Assembly: GCA_043228905.1 (NCBI GenBank)
Contig: JBHGNT010000020.1
Coordinates: 12,958,001-13,022,000 of the forward strand
Direction: 5' to 3'
DNA: 64,000 nt
DNA from: Azolla caroliniana
Lineage: Eukaryota > Polypodiophyta
In this document: piece by piece, positions 10,893 through 23,192 of the stretch
Layout of the letters: every line of letters begins with the position of its first letter
How positions within the stretch are numbered: the stretch's first letter is position 1
Position numbers and translations under genes: made by a program
Notes under the pieces: generated by a model
The model's input: the letters and a program-made list of their open reading frames with translations, nothing else
Told to the model about the DNA's origin: nothing
The model's database searches: none

Positions 10893-13329
10893 ACGTCAAT
10901 GGAAACCACTTGGGAGATGGATAGGAGCGTTCATACTAGGCTAAACAATTTCAATCAATTTGAAAGAAATACCCATAATATACAATTCCCATGGTGTTAT
11001 AATTTGGTTTGAATAAAATTACAATTCATGTTTATATAAAGTTTTGAGTGTCGCTAGTAAGAAAACTTTATCATTTGAAGTAGTATGGCGATCAATAAAT
11101 GAATGAGTAGACCACCCATATTTCCCTCAAGAAATTTAGGTCAAGTGCATTTGACATGTCATTTGTCAATCTTGTACATCTTTATTCTTTAGATTACAAG
11201 TTCTTCTTGGTCAACCTAAAGTATGTGTTGAAGCATGATGTCGAACAATTGCGTATGTGGAAGATGTTGCAATTGTAATGGAAATGACCAAGAGTGTCAT
11301 AAAATGGGTTTCATTTAATGATTGTGCATTTGTAATGGAAATATGAAGGATGTCATATAATGGGTTTAACTTAATGTTTGTGCTTTTAAATTGAAGGTTG
11401 TGTCGTAATGTCATACGATGGAAGAGGTTTATCTTTGTTGGAAATAGTTACAACTATTTAATAAAGTTTTTTCGATTAAAATGTATTGTTTTGAAAGATT
11501 ACACAATGCACACTACATAACATCCAAAATTTGTAAATGTTAATATTCTTTTATTAAGAATTTAGATAGTATTGTTCTACATTCACGATGTTTGCTTTCG
11601 TTTTCAAGAATTATGATAATTGTAGTCATGCACGTGTCCACTCTCATGTAATTGTCATTCATCATGTAATGCTGACTGTGGTCATGATTCACAATATGAT
11701 GAAAGGAACATAATGTTCATGCTTTATCGCACTCTAGGTACACCATGTAATTCATGTGTGTTTCCCCCAAGTGTGATGTACCTTCAATAATGGCAGAGTA
11801 CCATAACTAGAACAAAAAGAAGAGTAGACGTATTGATGCATGCAAAAGAGCAATTATTAGTATTTTGTATATTTTGAAATGTAGGTGAAATCGAAATTGT
11901 GAAAGAGTACTAAGTACGTCAATTCGCACTCCATCTTGGGCTTGTTAATCATTTAAAATATTCTATAATGGTTTCTTCTCAAGCAATTGAAAAGAGGCCT
12001 TTTTGCAGTTGCTTTTTAGAGAAAATTTCATTATTTTTACACTATGATTGTAAGTTTAGCCATCATTGGTGTCATTGATTCGTAGCACCAATATCTAAAG
12101 AAGTCCATTTCAATGTTCGATCCCCACAACAAAAGGTATGTAGTAATGTAGCTATAATTTATTATGTTAAGTTTTTTTTTTTCCATATTATATAGAAGTG
12201 CTAGGTCATATGATAGGGTTCTCATATTGTATACTTAAACCTTTACCTACCCCCAATACCGAAGCATATTGAATAATAGGCCCAATTTGAAGTCCACTTT
12301 GTGCTTAATTGAGTCTTTTATTGTATTTTGTTGAATAAAATATGATGGGCCCCTTATCAATTCCATTTGGCACAAAATCTATAAACGGTAGAACACCCTA
12401 CATGAACACGAATCTAGTGTGCTCTTTGGAAACCTCATACATGGGAGTAAGGTAAATCACATTAACTCTTGCTCAACCTATTCTCCTCAACTTTATACAT
12501 CAAATCAATAATATACTTGAGCATAACCTTGGATAGCTAAACTTAGTATTTGATCCTTTATGTGAATGAAGGCATGCTCACCATCAAAACTGTTGCTCAT
12601 CTTTGGTGTAATTGTGTATTATTCTAAAAATATGAATACCATAAATTCAGATAGTGATAGAAGTATAATTCAAACTAGAACACTACAATACGAAATGATC
12701 AAAATTTTAGTTAGATTTGTCCATAAACATTTCCCAAATTTTGGTCACTTCATTGATAAAAGTGTCGAAATAAGTACATGTGCAGATAACCTAAAGTTGG
12801 TGAAAAACATCACCATTACATGAACAGGTGTAGGAAATTTTGGCACTTCATGAATTGTTGATATTACCGATTGTCCCAAAAACATAAAAAACATTCCATG
12901 ACAACAAATTTTGAAACAGTTTGGCAATGTTGATATTGTGATCATTGTTAAGAAAGAAAAGAAAATGATGCACTTGATACATATATTGTGGCATTGTAAG
13001 TTTGTGCTTTAACATTCTTTTTGGAGGCAACATTTTATTACTAACAAAAAATATAAAAACAAGACAAGAAACGAGAAAATAAAAACTCATCAAATTATAA
13101 TGAATATATTAGACACATAGGTGCACTTACTTTTTGTAGGAATACAAAGAAGAATTGAATATGAATCTACACAAAGAATCATTAATATTGTACTAATTAT
13201 TAGGAAGCTAAACGAATTGATACATAGGTGCATTTACTTTTTGTAGGCATACCAAGAAAAATTGAATATGAATCTACACAAAGATTCATTGATATTGTAC
13301 TAATTAGGAAGCTAAATGAACAAGTAATT
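10893..13329. other. AT-rich spacer, no gene seen
   Basis: About 2.4 kb without a supportable reading frame. Two imperfect repeats of about 60 bp lie near 11275-11395, with shared TAATGGAAAT and GTCATA-ATGGGTTT segments. A longer duplication at 13114-13319 is listed separately. Confidence 0.5.
13114..13319. repeat. Tandem duplication of about 108 bp
   Basis: Two adjacent copies begin ACATAGGTGCAYTTACTTTTTG at 13114 and 13222. They share the segment AATTGAATATGAATCTACAC and end in an AGGAAGCTAAA block. There are about ten differences and one small indel. The duplication lies just upstream of the PPR pseudogene. Confidence 0.85.
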
Positions 13330-14745
13330 AGAAACTCTTGATGAGGTTTTGGATAGTATGTTATTGTACATGTATGGTAAATGTGCCGCAGCTGCAGAGG
13401 CACATGAAGTTTTTGGCAAACTTCAATCTCAGGACATAGTGTCATGGACTACATACATGGTTACAAAGATAAAGCCCTTAAAATGTTTGATGAAATGATA
13501 GTAGATAATGTTCCTCCAAATTCTGTCACATATGCAAGCGTCCTAAAATCTTGCAGCACCTTGAAAACCTTGCCCAAAGACCCAAAATTACACATGGAGA
13601 TTGCAGAAGAGGGTTATGATTTAGATTTTGCAGTAGCTAGTGCTCTAGTGGTTATGTATATGTATGCTAAACTTGGGTTGATGTCAGAGGCACAAGAAAT
13701 TTTTGATTCATTGCCAAATCGAGATCTACTCTTGTGGAACACATTGCTTTCAGGATATGCCAAGTTTGGGCCAGATAACAAAGTGCTACATTGTTTTACA
13801 CAAATTCAATTAGATGGTTTATTTCCTAATGTTATCACATTGGCATGTATAGTGAGAGCTTGTGTCAAATTGAAGTCAATTATTATTGGACAAAACATAC
13901 ATATCTAGATCTTATTGGGGGGATATGAGAATGATATGTTTATTGTTAGTATGTTGGTTGACATGTATGGCAAATGCGAGTATCTTCTACATGCATGTAT
14001 GGTTTTTGATAAGTCTAAACATGATGGCATCTCATGAATGCACTAATTACTGGACTCTTAGATTGTGGATATAGCTCATGTGTAGGAAATTGTATATAAA
14101 AAATGTATTTAGAAAATACACTTATGAACTGTGGCATATATGCTGCTATCTTAAAAGCATGTAGTAGCATTTATGCTCTTAATGAAGGTAAAAAGTACAC
14201 TCTAAAATCCTTCAAAAAGGGTATGAAAAAGATCTTTTTGTTGGAAGCAGTTTGGTAGTGCAACCCGTGAAGCATGGATTATCTTTAAGGGTCTCTCTAC
14301 ACGACATGATGTGTTATGGGATGTTCTACTTTCCGGATATGTTGATAATGGATTTAGTCAAGATGCACTAATGTGTTTACACATAATGTAGCTAGAGAAT
14401 CAAGCTGCAAGTGCTGCAACCTTAGTTTCGATCTTGAAAGCATGTGGAGGCTCATGAGCTGTAGATAGGCTACACGAAACACACATGAAAATCATTTAGA
14501 AGGGTTTTGAGAGAGAGATCCTAGTAGAAGCTTGTAGATACATATGACAAATGTGGCAGCATCAAAGAAGCACAAAATATTTTCAATGCTCTATCTACAA
14601 GGGACATTGCATCTTGGAATGCAATGATAAAAGGGTTTGGAATAAACCACGATGGATATATGGTTGTCCAATGTTTCAAATGTATGTTGAAATCAGGTCT
14701 AAAACCTGATGCAACCACATCCACGTGCAATATTCATTGTAAATT
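13330..14745 (+). pseudogene. Pentatricopeptide-repeat (PPR) protein pseudogene
   Basis: The longest open block is 13444-13908 (154 residues). It shows successive PPR helices with the usual landmarks: SVTYASVLKSC, ALVVMYMYAKLG, EAQEIFDSLPNRDLLLWN, LLSGYAKFG and TLACIVRAC. Similar landmarks continue in other frames on both sides: LLYMYGKC and QDIVSW upstream, then LVDMYGKCE, VLLSGYVDNGFS and TLVSILKACGG downstream to about 14740. Many stops and frameshifts break the rest. PPR proteins bind organellar RNA and act in editing, splicing or stability. The alternating motif lengths look like the PLS class, but no E or DYW end is seen. There is no credible start codon or promoter, so this is a dead gene copy or fragment. 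Confidence 0.85.
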
Positions 14746-15212
14746 GTAAATAGTGGACTATTTTAATACCAATGGAGGATATTTTTTATGGAAAAAAAGA
14801 AATAATTAGAAACTCTCCACATCAAACCATAGTTGTGCACGAGAAGGCATCACAAAGAATCATAACCTACACTTTCATTCATTGGAAACACAACAGAAGC
14901 ACAAAAGGAGTAGACAAAGAGATAAAAATCAAGTGCATGTAAGAGAAGCATGGAAATACAAGAAAAAGAGAAAAGCATGGAATGAGGAAAGAGGGAAAAG
15001 AGTAAGAGATGATGGTGATGATATGTTAACATCCACATTGGACCAAAATGACATATGGGATTGACTCAAAGCCCATGATAGAGATATATTAGATTAATAG
15101 ATTTTATTACCGTATTTGGGGGTCAAGTGGGACCAAAATGAAACATTTTCAGAAGTATGTGGAGTTGATGACATAGATAAACAAGCTTTAAAAAGGGGAG
15201 GGTGGAAAAAGC
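14746..15212. other. Spacer, nothing recognised
   Basis: AT-rich sequence between the PPR pseudogene and the poly-T that marks the LINE 3' end. The short ORFs on both strands have no recognisable motif. Confidence 0.5.
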
Positions 15213-15433
15213 ACAACTTTTTGTTTTTGTTTTTTTTTTCAAAGAAAGATGCACCTTAGTATATTACTTGAAAATTGTCCATAGAGAAAATAGAAGAAGA
15301 GATTTCATCTCACTTCTATTGTGATACAAAGGCTAGTATAAGCATCTGATCAAATAGATGATGTCATATATGAAACAAGTAGAACAATAATATAAGCTAT
15401 GCAACATAAAAGAAGGTATGGCATAATTCCACC

Positions 15434-17950
15434 TTAGACCAACAGTTGTATCTGAAAATAAGTGAAGTTCTTGCCGTCGATTCTTAAAGGCCACTTGCCG
15501 TTGCAACAAAACATTAGCAAAACCTTGTAAAGGGCCTGCAAATCATCATATTGACCACGTAGTGTGTGGACAAAAAACATCAAGAATTTAATAAGCATAG
15601 CGTAGAGATGTATGTGAACATTGTTAAAAACAGAATCACACCCCGCTTTCCATATTATCCAAAGAGCAAACGACATAATAATACGCCAAATAACCAGTTT
15701 TTTTATTTTGAACCATCCAATGGATGAAGGAAATGGCGTGAGAGAGAGGTGTCCATAGGAAAAGTGAAAGACATGAGAAGCATGAGTACCTTCATACCCC
15801 ATAACATCTCAATGGAGGACACCCCATAATACTGCACCCCAAGAGAAAATTGAATGAGAACATCTTACTCCAAAATTGCTTGATCTTGGGACATAACCAA
15901 AACACATACAAAATAGATTCAGTAGGTGCACCACAATGCATTCCACAAGCATGTCGTTGATGTTGCCTCAACCAATCACCAACAAGAAGAACATAATGAA
16001 TCAACAACCAACGAAACCAAATAACTTTTTTTTGCAACTACATACCCCACAACCATTTCCAAAATTTTGCAAGTTGCAATTACTGCACATTCAGTCTAGT
16101 GCTAACAATCGGCAATGGTTCGGTTCAATTTTAGGTTTTTTAGAACGGTTTGGTTTCAACAGTCAGGAACCACGGTTTTAACGGTTATTTATTTATTATT
16201 TATTTTTAAACAATCTTTTCATTTTTAGACCTTATTCTCACATTTTATTTAAAATTTTAAAAATTTTACAAAATGAAATATTATTATAAATTTAAAAAAT
16301 TTAAAATTTGATCTAAGTTGAAATCCGAAACCAAACCATGAAACCGCGGTTTTAACGGTTTGAAAAATGTTTAACAGTTCGGTTTAATGGTTTCGTGGTT
16401 TGGTTCAAGTTTCAAAAAATTTAAATGGTTCAGTTCCAAACCGGATCGCTTTTGACCCTCTCAAACCAAACCGTTGCCGATTGTTATCTAGTGCTTCATG
16501 GTAGCAGGGTATTTATACTTTGATTGCAACAACAAATTTCTACCTAGCTTAACCGAATATTGGAAAAACTCCAAATGTTGACCATTTCAACTAACACTCG
16601 ACTTTTTCCATTGAAGAGGTTGGATCCTAGTCCAAATTATGAAGAGGTTTTTTTTGAAAAACCCACAATGAGCAATACAACAAGCATTCTTGAAAGGGTG
16701 GATCCAAAAACCATTTCCCCCCGATCTTGCAACTACTCGAATAGCCGAAATATTGGCAGACATCCACACATCTAAGGTAGAGTATACATGGCACAACCTA
16801 CCATCACCATCAACATTAAAGTACATAAAATCACCAACAACATTTGTTACTTTAGCTCCTAAAATAAGTTTTAAAGGACCATGCAACCATAAATTGTCCC
16901 AATGTCATTTGCATATCATTACACATAATAACACCTCCTCAAACAAAATGCATTGACAATGATTGTAACGGTTGATTCATAACACAACACCCCCATGAAA
17001 GAACCTTACATGCAACTGATGCATCCAAAGACGCCCAATTCAACCTAGGACGACTACCAAGCAAAAAACCTCTCGCATCATAGAAGAGAAAATTCCAGGT
17101 CAAAGGTTGTCTCAACAAGTCATCCATTGTCAAAGGAATTTTCCGAACCAAAAATCTTTTAACAGTAGATAAACTTGTGAAGATTCCATTAAAAAAGCCA
17201 TATTTTGGAAAGGTTGTTTTAAACAAATGGAAATTCCCACCTTAATGAGGGTTGCCACACTCCACCTATCGTTGGACACATAGTAGACAACCTATGCATC
17301 ATCAACAGACTCCAAACACCTTGCATTGGCACCATAGCTCTACACACAAATTAAAAGAGCAAAGCCGTACATTGTGATTCTAGATCCACCAACCCCAACC
17401 CACCATTTGTCGCAGAGCAATCAATGCTGCCCAAGCTACTTTCGGTCTTTTATCCCGACCTATTTTTTCTTCCCCAAATGCAATTGTGAATAAGAGTTGC
17501 ACCTACAAAATACATGATCTAGCAAACAACATAGTAGAAGCAATATACCAAATAGTTGCAAGAAGAACTTGATTAACTACAAGTACACAACCTCCAAATG
17601 ACAAGTCAACTGAATCCCAAAGCAACAATTTTCTCCTTAACTTTAAAAGTAGAGGAGCAACTAACACATCCACATTAACATGAAGTTCCCACTTGGCAGC
17701 CCAAGTAACGAATAGTGGTTCCGTCATGAACCCATTTGAATTCCTACAAAGACATCCAAGTAGGCAACAGATTTTGTGATACCCAAAAACCAAGAGATTT
17801 ATGCCAATTTATCTTTGCTCAAGAGGTCAATCAGAATTCCTCCATTGCTACTTGTAATTTTCTTAAATTATCTCATTACCTTGAAGATAAATTGCAATAT
17901 CATCAACAAACTCTGAATCCAACAATTGCTACTACATTGAGGGCAAAGAC
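15434..17950 (-). pseudogene. LINE-1 ORF2: polymerase C-box to zf-RVT-like end
   Basis: Near 17890 the minus strand reads LLDSEFVDDIAIYLQG, the FxDD catalytic C-box of a LINE reverse transcriptase. It is followed by an INWHKS-LGFWVS segment and then, at 17503-17793, a thumb-like segment with VDLSFGGCVLVVNQVLLATIWY. Further downstream come the connection region (16939-17226), the zinc-binding segment with RHACGMHCGAPTES (15792-16037) and a Trp-rich tail with FALWIIWKAGCDS (15434-15802). Several frames are used. A MITE at 16103-16486 interrupts the region. Confidence 0.8.
16103..16486. mobile_element. hAT-like MITE-1
   Basis: 384 bp with 13-bp perfect terminal inverted repeats TAACAATCGGCAA, extending imperfectly to about 24 bp. 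The exact 8-bp target duplication TCTAGTGC lies at 16095-16102 and 16487-16494. The interior is AT-rich with several CGGTTTGGTT-like motifs and no ORF. An 8-bp duplication and a short inverted repeat starting TA are the hallmarks of hAT-superfamily non-autonomous elements. It interrupts the LINE-1 3' region. Confidence 0.92.
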
Positions 17951-17954
17951 AAAC

Positions 17955-20900
17955 TATGTCAGGAATTGAACATTATTCAACAGAGGGACATGTCAATTGG
18001 TAGCTACACCTTGAAGATCAAGGAGCTGTGTGATGCCCTCGGGTCGATCAATGTCAACATTGACAATGATGAAATGGTGTAGATTTGCCTCAGACACCTA
18101 GCACCTCGGTTCAACGCAATATAGCTGGTCGTCCCCGTGAGGGAGAATCCTCCCTCCTTCGATCTCTAGTCGATGCGACTGGTCAAAGAAAATCATGTTC
18201 GGACAAGAAGCAATGTGCAAGAAGCAATGTGCAAGAGGACAAAGTCGTGGAAGAAGATGCCAATTCAGTCAAGGCCGCCACAATCAAGAACAACCTCGTG
18301 AATAGAACTTCTACTACCCGTGGTGGAGCGTCTGGAAGAAGGGGGAGCAATCGTGCCGAACCCAACCAACAAAATTATATCGTCCAGTGCGGATACTGTG
18401 ATAAAATCGGCCACTATGAGGCAGAGTGTCGGAAGAAGAAGAGTGAGTCGGCCTTCACAAGTCAACAACTTACTTACTATGCCTCAAACTTCGACTACGA
18501 CGATCGTGGCGAAATGTTCATGATGCGACATAAAGCAAATTCGATAACGGCATCGTGCCCAACCAACACCTCTGGCTCAGAAAATGTATGGTTTGTTGAC
18601 TCGGGTGCATCCAATCACATGACGTCTTATGAAGAATGTTTCTGAGAGCTACGAAAGCTTGATCGACCCAGCTATGTGGAAACAAGGGATGACATAATTC
18701 ACCCCATTCAACATGTCAGTAATGTCCCATTCGGTGAAGAGGGGGTGAAGAGGGCAACCAAACCTACATCAAGAATGTCTTGCATGTTCCAACAATAATG
18801 AAAAACATGGTCTCGGTCGGCCAGATTGTGGAATAAGGCATGCAAGTTCGGTTCAACGACGGAGGATGCTACATAAAAAAGGAAGGCCGAATTATCGCTC
18901 GTGGACGAAGAGAAGGCCGAATGTTCATCCTCGATTTTCATGAGACGAAATCGGCAATGTTTGCCAAGGGCCATAAAGTTGATGCTGACATAGAGTTATG
19001 GCACAAAAGGATTGGCCACATCAATCTCAATAAACTCAAGGCAATGCAATCAAAAGGAGTCTTCATTGGGCTGCTGACCTTCAAAGAGAAAGAGATTGAA
19101 GGCGTATGTGCAGCCTGCCAATTCGGCAAGCAACAATGGCACCCATTCCCGAAAGAGAGGAACGTGAGCAAAGGCATATTGGATGTAATTCATTCCGACG
19201 TATGGGGACCCGCTCAGACAACTACATTCGGTGGATGCTGATATTACGTGACCTTTATCGACGACTTCTCTAGGCACACTTGGATCTTCCCCATGAGGCA
19301 GAAGAGTAAAGTGTTTGCACACTTCCGAAAATTCAAAAGTGGAGTCGAAAAGGAAACATGCCGGCATGTCCGATGCCTTTGATCAAACGATGACAAGGAG
19401 TATTTCTCCGATGCCTTCACAACATAACTTCGATAAGAAGGAATTCGGCGGGAGTTCACCTGCCGACACACACCTCAACAGAATGGAGTAGCCGAACGAA
19501 AGAACTAACATACACTTGAGGTGGCATGGGCAATGATGAATGAAAAACATCCACATAAATCATACTAGGCTGAAGCGGCGAACATGGCCGTCTATCTAAT
19601 GAATTGGTGCACAACATCCGGAGTGCAAGATATCACCCCCCACGAGAGGTTCTATGGAAAGAAGCCAGATCTATCCCATATTAGGATATTTGGCTCGGTC
19701 GCGTACATACATATTCCCGACGAGAAGCGTTAGAAGCTCGATCCTAAGTCAGAGAAATGTATCCTCGTGGGGTACTCGCTCGAACAAAAGGGGTATAAGT
19801 TCTTCAACCCCTCTACCAAGAAGGTACGAGTGAGTAGGGATGCCGTATTCAAGTAATCGGCATCCTGGTACACAACCGAATCAACCCCAACCGATTTCGA
19901 TATAAACTCGGATGAGGATGATCGACTAAGGCTCATAACAGAGGAAAGTCCAATCTCAACCATGTGAACTGAACCATAGGAGCCCCCGAGTGACCAAAGC
20001 ACGTCGCGGTCGAGTCTGAAGTAGGGCAAATGAAAGGACAAAATGCCTGAGTACAAAGAATCGGATGAAAACGAATCAGATCACTCACCCTACAGTGAGT
20101 ATGCTGGATTTGATGTGCCTATCATGAGGACATCTGGAGTTGAGAAAGAGCTCACATAGACAAGCAAACAACCACGTCGCTCCACCCGAGAGAAGAACAT
20201 AGTCAACTGATTCGGCTATAATGAATACATGGCATATCATTATGCATTCATGATGAAGGTGGCGAAAATCTGAGAATTGGAAACTTTTTCCAAAGCCACG
20301 AGGGGCCCGCGATGGGTTGAAGCTATGAATGAGGAGATGCAAGCACTCTCCAAAAATGAGACATGGGATCTCATTCCCTCTTCATCCCATCAAAAGGCAA
20401 TTGGTTGCTAATGGATATTCAAGGTGAACCCCTTGTGAACCACAATGTCGACGACACCGTTAATCGATACACGGGGTCGACTATGAAAAAACCTTTGCGC
20501 CGGTGGCAAAGATGACAACCATCCGAAGAGCGATCACGCTTGCCGCAACCAAAGGGTGGCACCTCCACCAAATGCACGTGAAGAACATACCAAGAAGCTA
20601 CTCTCCGGCCGATTCGAAATGACAAATATGAAGGAGCTACATTACTTTCTAGGCGTAGAAGTAATTCAGACTCCTTATGGCATCATGATTTCCTAACATC
20701 ACTATATCCTCAATCTTGTTTACAAGTTTGGGATGGCAGAGTGTAAGCTTGTCGCTACCCCACTCGATCAAAATCTAAGGTTAGATGTTGATTCTAGCAC
20801 ATAAGAGTGTGAGCCGAATTTCTATCGTCAACTAGTCGGAAGCCTTATCTATCTCACCATCACTCGACCCAACCTCAGCTACCCAGTCGGCCTCCTTAGC

Positions 20901-21460
20901 CAGTTCATGCAAACACCACGAAACATTCACTTGGATTGTGTTAAGCAAGTGTTACGTTATGTGAGTGGGACGATGGACTTCGACATCCTCTACAAATTGG
21001 CCACACAGATTCAACTAGAAGGGTATACCGATGCCGACTGGGCCGGCTACAACGCCGACAACTGATCAACATAAGGATTCATCTTCTCCCTCGGTAGCAG
21101 AGCCATATTGTGGAGTAGTAAGAAGCAACCAACACTCGCATTGTCAAGCACAGAAGCCGAATACAGGGGCACGGTCGTCGCCGCATGTGAAGTCGTTTGG
21201 TTCAAAAGAATATCGAAGGATCTGGGCATTCCCATTAAGGATCTAATTCTCCTGTATTGCGACAACATGAGCAACATCCACCTGGACCGCAACCTAGTCT
21301 TCCATGCTCGGACCAAGCACATTTAGGTGCACTACCACTTCATCCGAGAACGTGTCCTGGCCGGAGATGTCAATCTGCAACACATCAACACGACAAGCTA
21401 CGACAATTCACAACAAGCTTCGGTCTCTCGATCACTGACCAACCGAGCTTGAGGGGAGTA
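17955..21460 (+). pseudogene. Copia E gag-pol pseudogene, 5'-truncated
   Basis: Plus-strand Copia polyprotein remains, in order. Gag end: a GSYTLKIKELCDAL segment near 18000. CCHC knuckle CGYCDKIGHYEAEC near 18390. Protease VWFVDSGASNHMTS near 18590. GAG-pre-integrase with ELWHKRIGHI near 18990. Integrase core with HSDVWGP near 19195 and QQNGVAER near 19480. Reverse transcriptase pieces follow. RNase H: ALSSTEAEYRG near 21140 and ARTKHI at 21320. The middle of the reverse transcriptase is gone: sequence jumps near 20585 from the HLHQMHVKN box straight to the segment after the YVDD box. Many stops and frameshifts are present. No 5' LTR is seen; the left edge abuts LINE-1. Confidence 0.85.
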
Positions 21461-21978
21461 TGGATAAGGAGCCATTCGACACAGAGCGAACACAGGAGTA
21501 AGATGACCATCCAAAGCCAAAGCTGGAGCCGAGTCAACACCGACCCGAAGACCACTCTGAACCAACTTTTCGGCGACCGGAAGTTGTGTTTGAAGAGGCG
21601 TGTTGAGAAACAAACTCAACTTCCCTAGTGTGGGAACACACCTTAGCATACCCTAGTGTGTGAACACCCTACCTCCTAATATAGTAACTAGTGTGTCATA
21701 GAACCTTAGGTTCTATGACACATATTTAGTGTAGTTAAGTCTCCACCTCTCATTAGTAAGCGGTGGTTGTAGAAAGAGAATATAGAGAGAAGGTGACTAC
21801 ATAAGTACTTTTCTCCTCCTTCTTGTAATGTGGGTTGTATTATTATTGTTAATACAGTTTTTTAGGTTTCGTGTTTAATTGTGTCTTTCTCTCTCTCTCT
21901 CTCTCTTCATTGTTTGAGAAATCTTAAAATCTTATAAACAAAATCAAACAGGGCAGAGCTCTCATGGTGGTGCACACT

Positions 21979-22028
<50 letters not shown>

Positions 22029-22050
22029 TCTGCTACATAGAATCACTCTT
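21461..22050 (+). repeat. Probable 3' LTR and end of Copia E
   Basis: A polypurine tract, CTTGAGGGGAGTA, ends at about 21460, in the position expected before a Copia 3' LTR. The sequence after it is non-coding. It includes a 27-nt palindrome (TGTCATAGAACCT, one spacer base, AGGTTCTATGACA, near 21698-21724), a CT-rich tract and an (AC) microsatellite. Without a second copy, the LTR end cannot be fixed; LINE-1 coding sequence resumes at about 22050. Confidence 0.45.
21983..22026. repeat. (AC)n microsatellite, about 22 units
   Basis: Uninterrupted AC dinucleotide tract of about 44 bp, lying at the boundary between Copia E and LINE-1. Confidence 0.95.
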
Positions 22051-22608
22051 GATTCTTTACTGATAGGAAAACCTAATCTAAAAAAACAAACCTTCCATGA
22101 AGTCCCAATTAATAACTCAATCATATGCCTTTTCAAAATCTAATAAAAAGACCGCAAGATCTTCTTTATTCTTCATTGCAATCCCTGTTAATTCCCAAAA
22201 CAAAAAAACATTATAAAAAATACTACATTCCTGCATAAATCCTTTCTGAGATGCATGCACAATGTCCAAAAGAAAGGGTTGCAATCGCAAAGCCAATAAC
22301 TTGGCATACATTTTGTAAATTGCATTCAATAGAGTAATGGGGCGCCAACCCTTAACCTCATCTATAAGTACATCACCTTTCGGAATTAGGCAAACCAATC
22401 CCTCTTTCCACATTTTTGGCATAATACCTGTATTAAACATTTCTTGAGTTGCTACAAGTAAATCGTCAGCAATCAAGTCCCAATACGTAAGGAAAAAATC
22501 TCTCCCCATTCCATCTACTCTCGGCCATACATCTGTCACGACCCCAATACCTTTGATAGCTTGCACTATAACAATGGAGGAGAATGGATGGAAAAGCTGA
22601 TTCAACAT
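22051..22608 (-). pseudogene. LINE-1 ORF2: reverse transcriptase N-terminal part
   Basis: The minus strand starts in frame with the LINE part at 56214. It reads through an EGLVCLIPKGD motif, a GWRPITLLNAIYKMYAKLLA motif and an ASQKGFM motif to LLDFEKAYD, the catalytic A-box of LINE reverse transcriptases. It then meets a stop and continues as a WDFMEG segment. The apparent start codon at 22608 is just the insertion point of element D, not a real start. The polymerase would copy element RNA at the nicked target site. Confidence 0.85.
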
Positions 22609-23191
22609 TGTGTACGATCTATGTATCGATCGAGTTAACTCCTTGATGTCATTTGCGGAGTTTGGACCAACGTATACCCTTTTGATGGCGAATTGGGTGG
22701 AGATGGTTGTCGGACACCTCCGAGCCTCACACTCACTTAACGATTAATAGATGATTAAGCACGATATCTCTCTCACTCTCGCAAGCTCGCTCTCATAGAC
22801 AATATGGTAATGAATATAGACAATAAAAGTAATGAATATGTTATTAACCCTCTTTGCTAAGAGGTCTAGCACCAACAAGGAAGAGAGATTAGTGCTCTCT
22901 AACTAAACACTTCACTAATCTCTCTTAAGCTTAAAGGTTACAAGAAGGAGGAGAGGAAGCTCTAGCTCTTAATCAATAGAGAAATCTTTACAAATGGAGG
23001 AACCATTACAAAGCCACCACTATGTGGTTTATATAGCATTCATGTTTAGGGTATGGACCTTTCACACTTGGACGTCCCTTAGCCTCTTTTCCTCTTGCCA
23101 TTTCCTCTTCGTAGGTCCTTCAACACATACTACGTCCTTGTTGATGCGCTCTTCTCCATGACTGGTTGTGGTGCAATCCAAGTGCTTAACA
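22609..23191 (-). repeat. 3' LTR of element D
   Basis: 583 bp. On the plus strand it starts TGTGTACGATC and ends GCTTAACA. A minus-strand TATA-like GCTATATAAACC lies at about 23025-23036. It pairs with 55690-56213, which lacks about 60 bp present here (near 22930-22995). Confidence 0.9.
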
Positions 23192-23192
23192 T

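Noticed and set aside
22117-22608. Independent gene starting at ATG 22608
   Set aside because: The ATG is created by the element D target site; the protein is the LINE-1 polymerase continuing from 56214.
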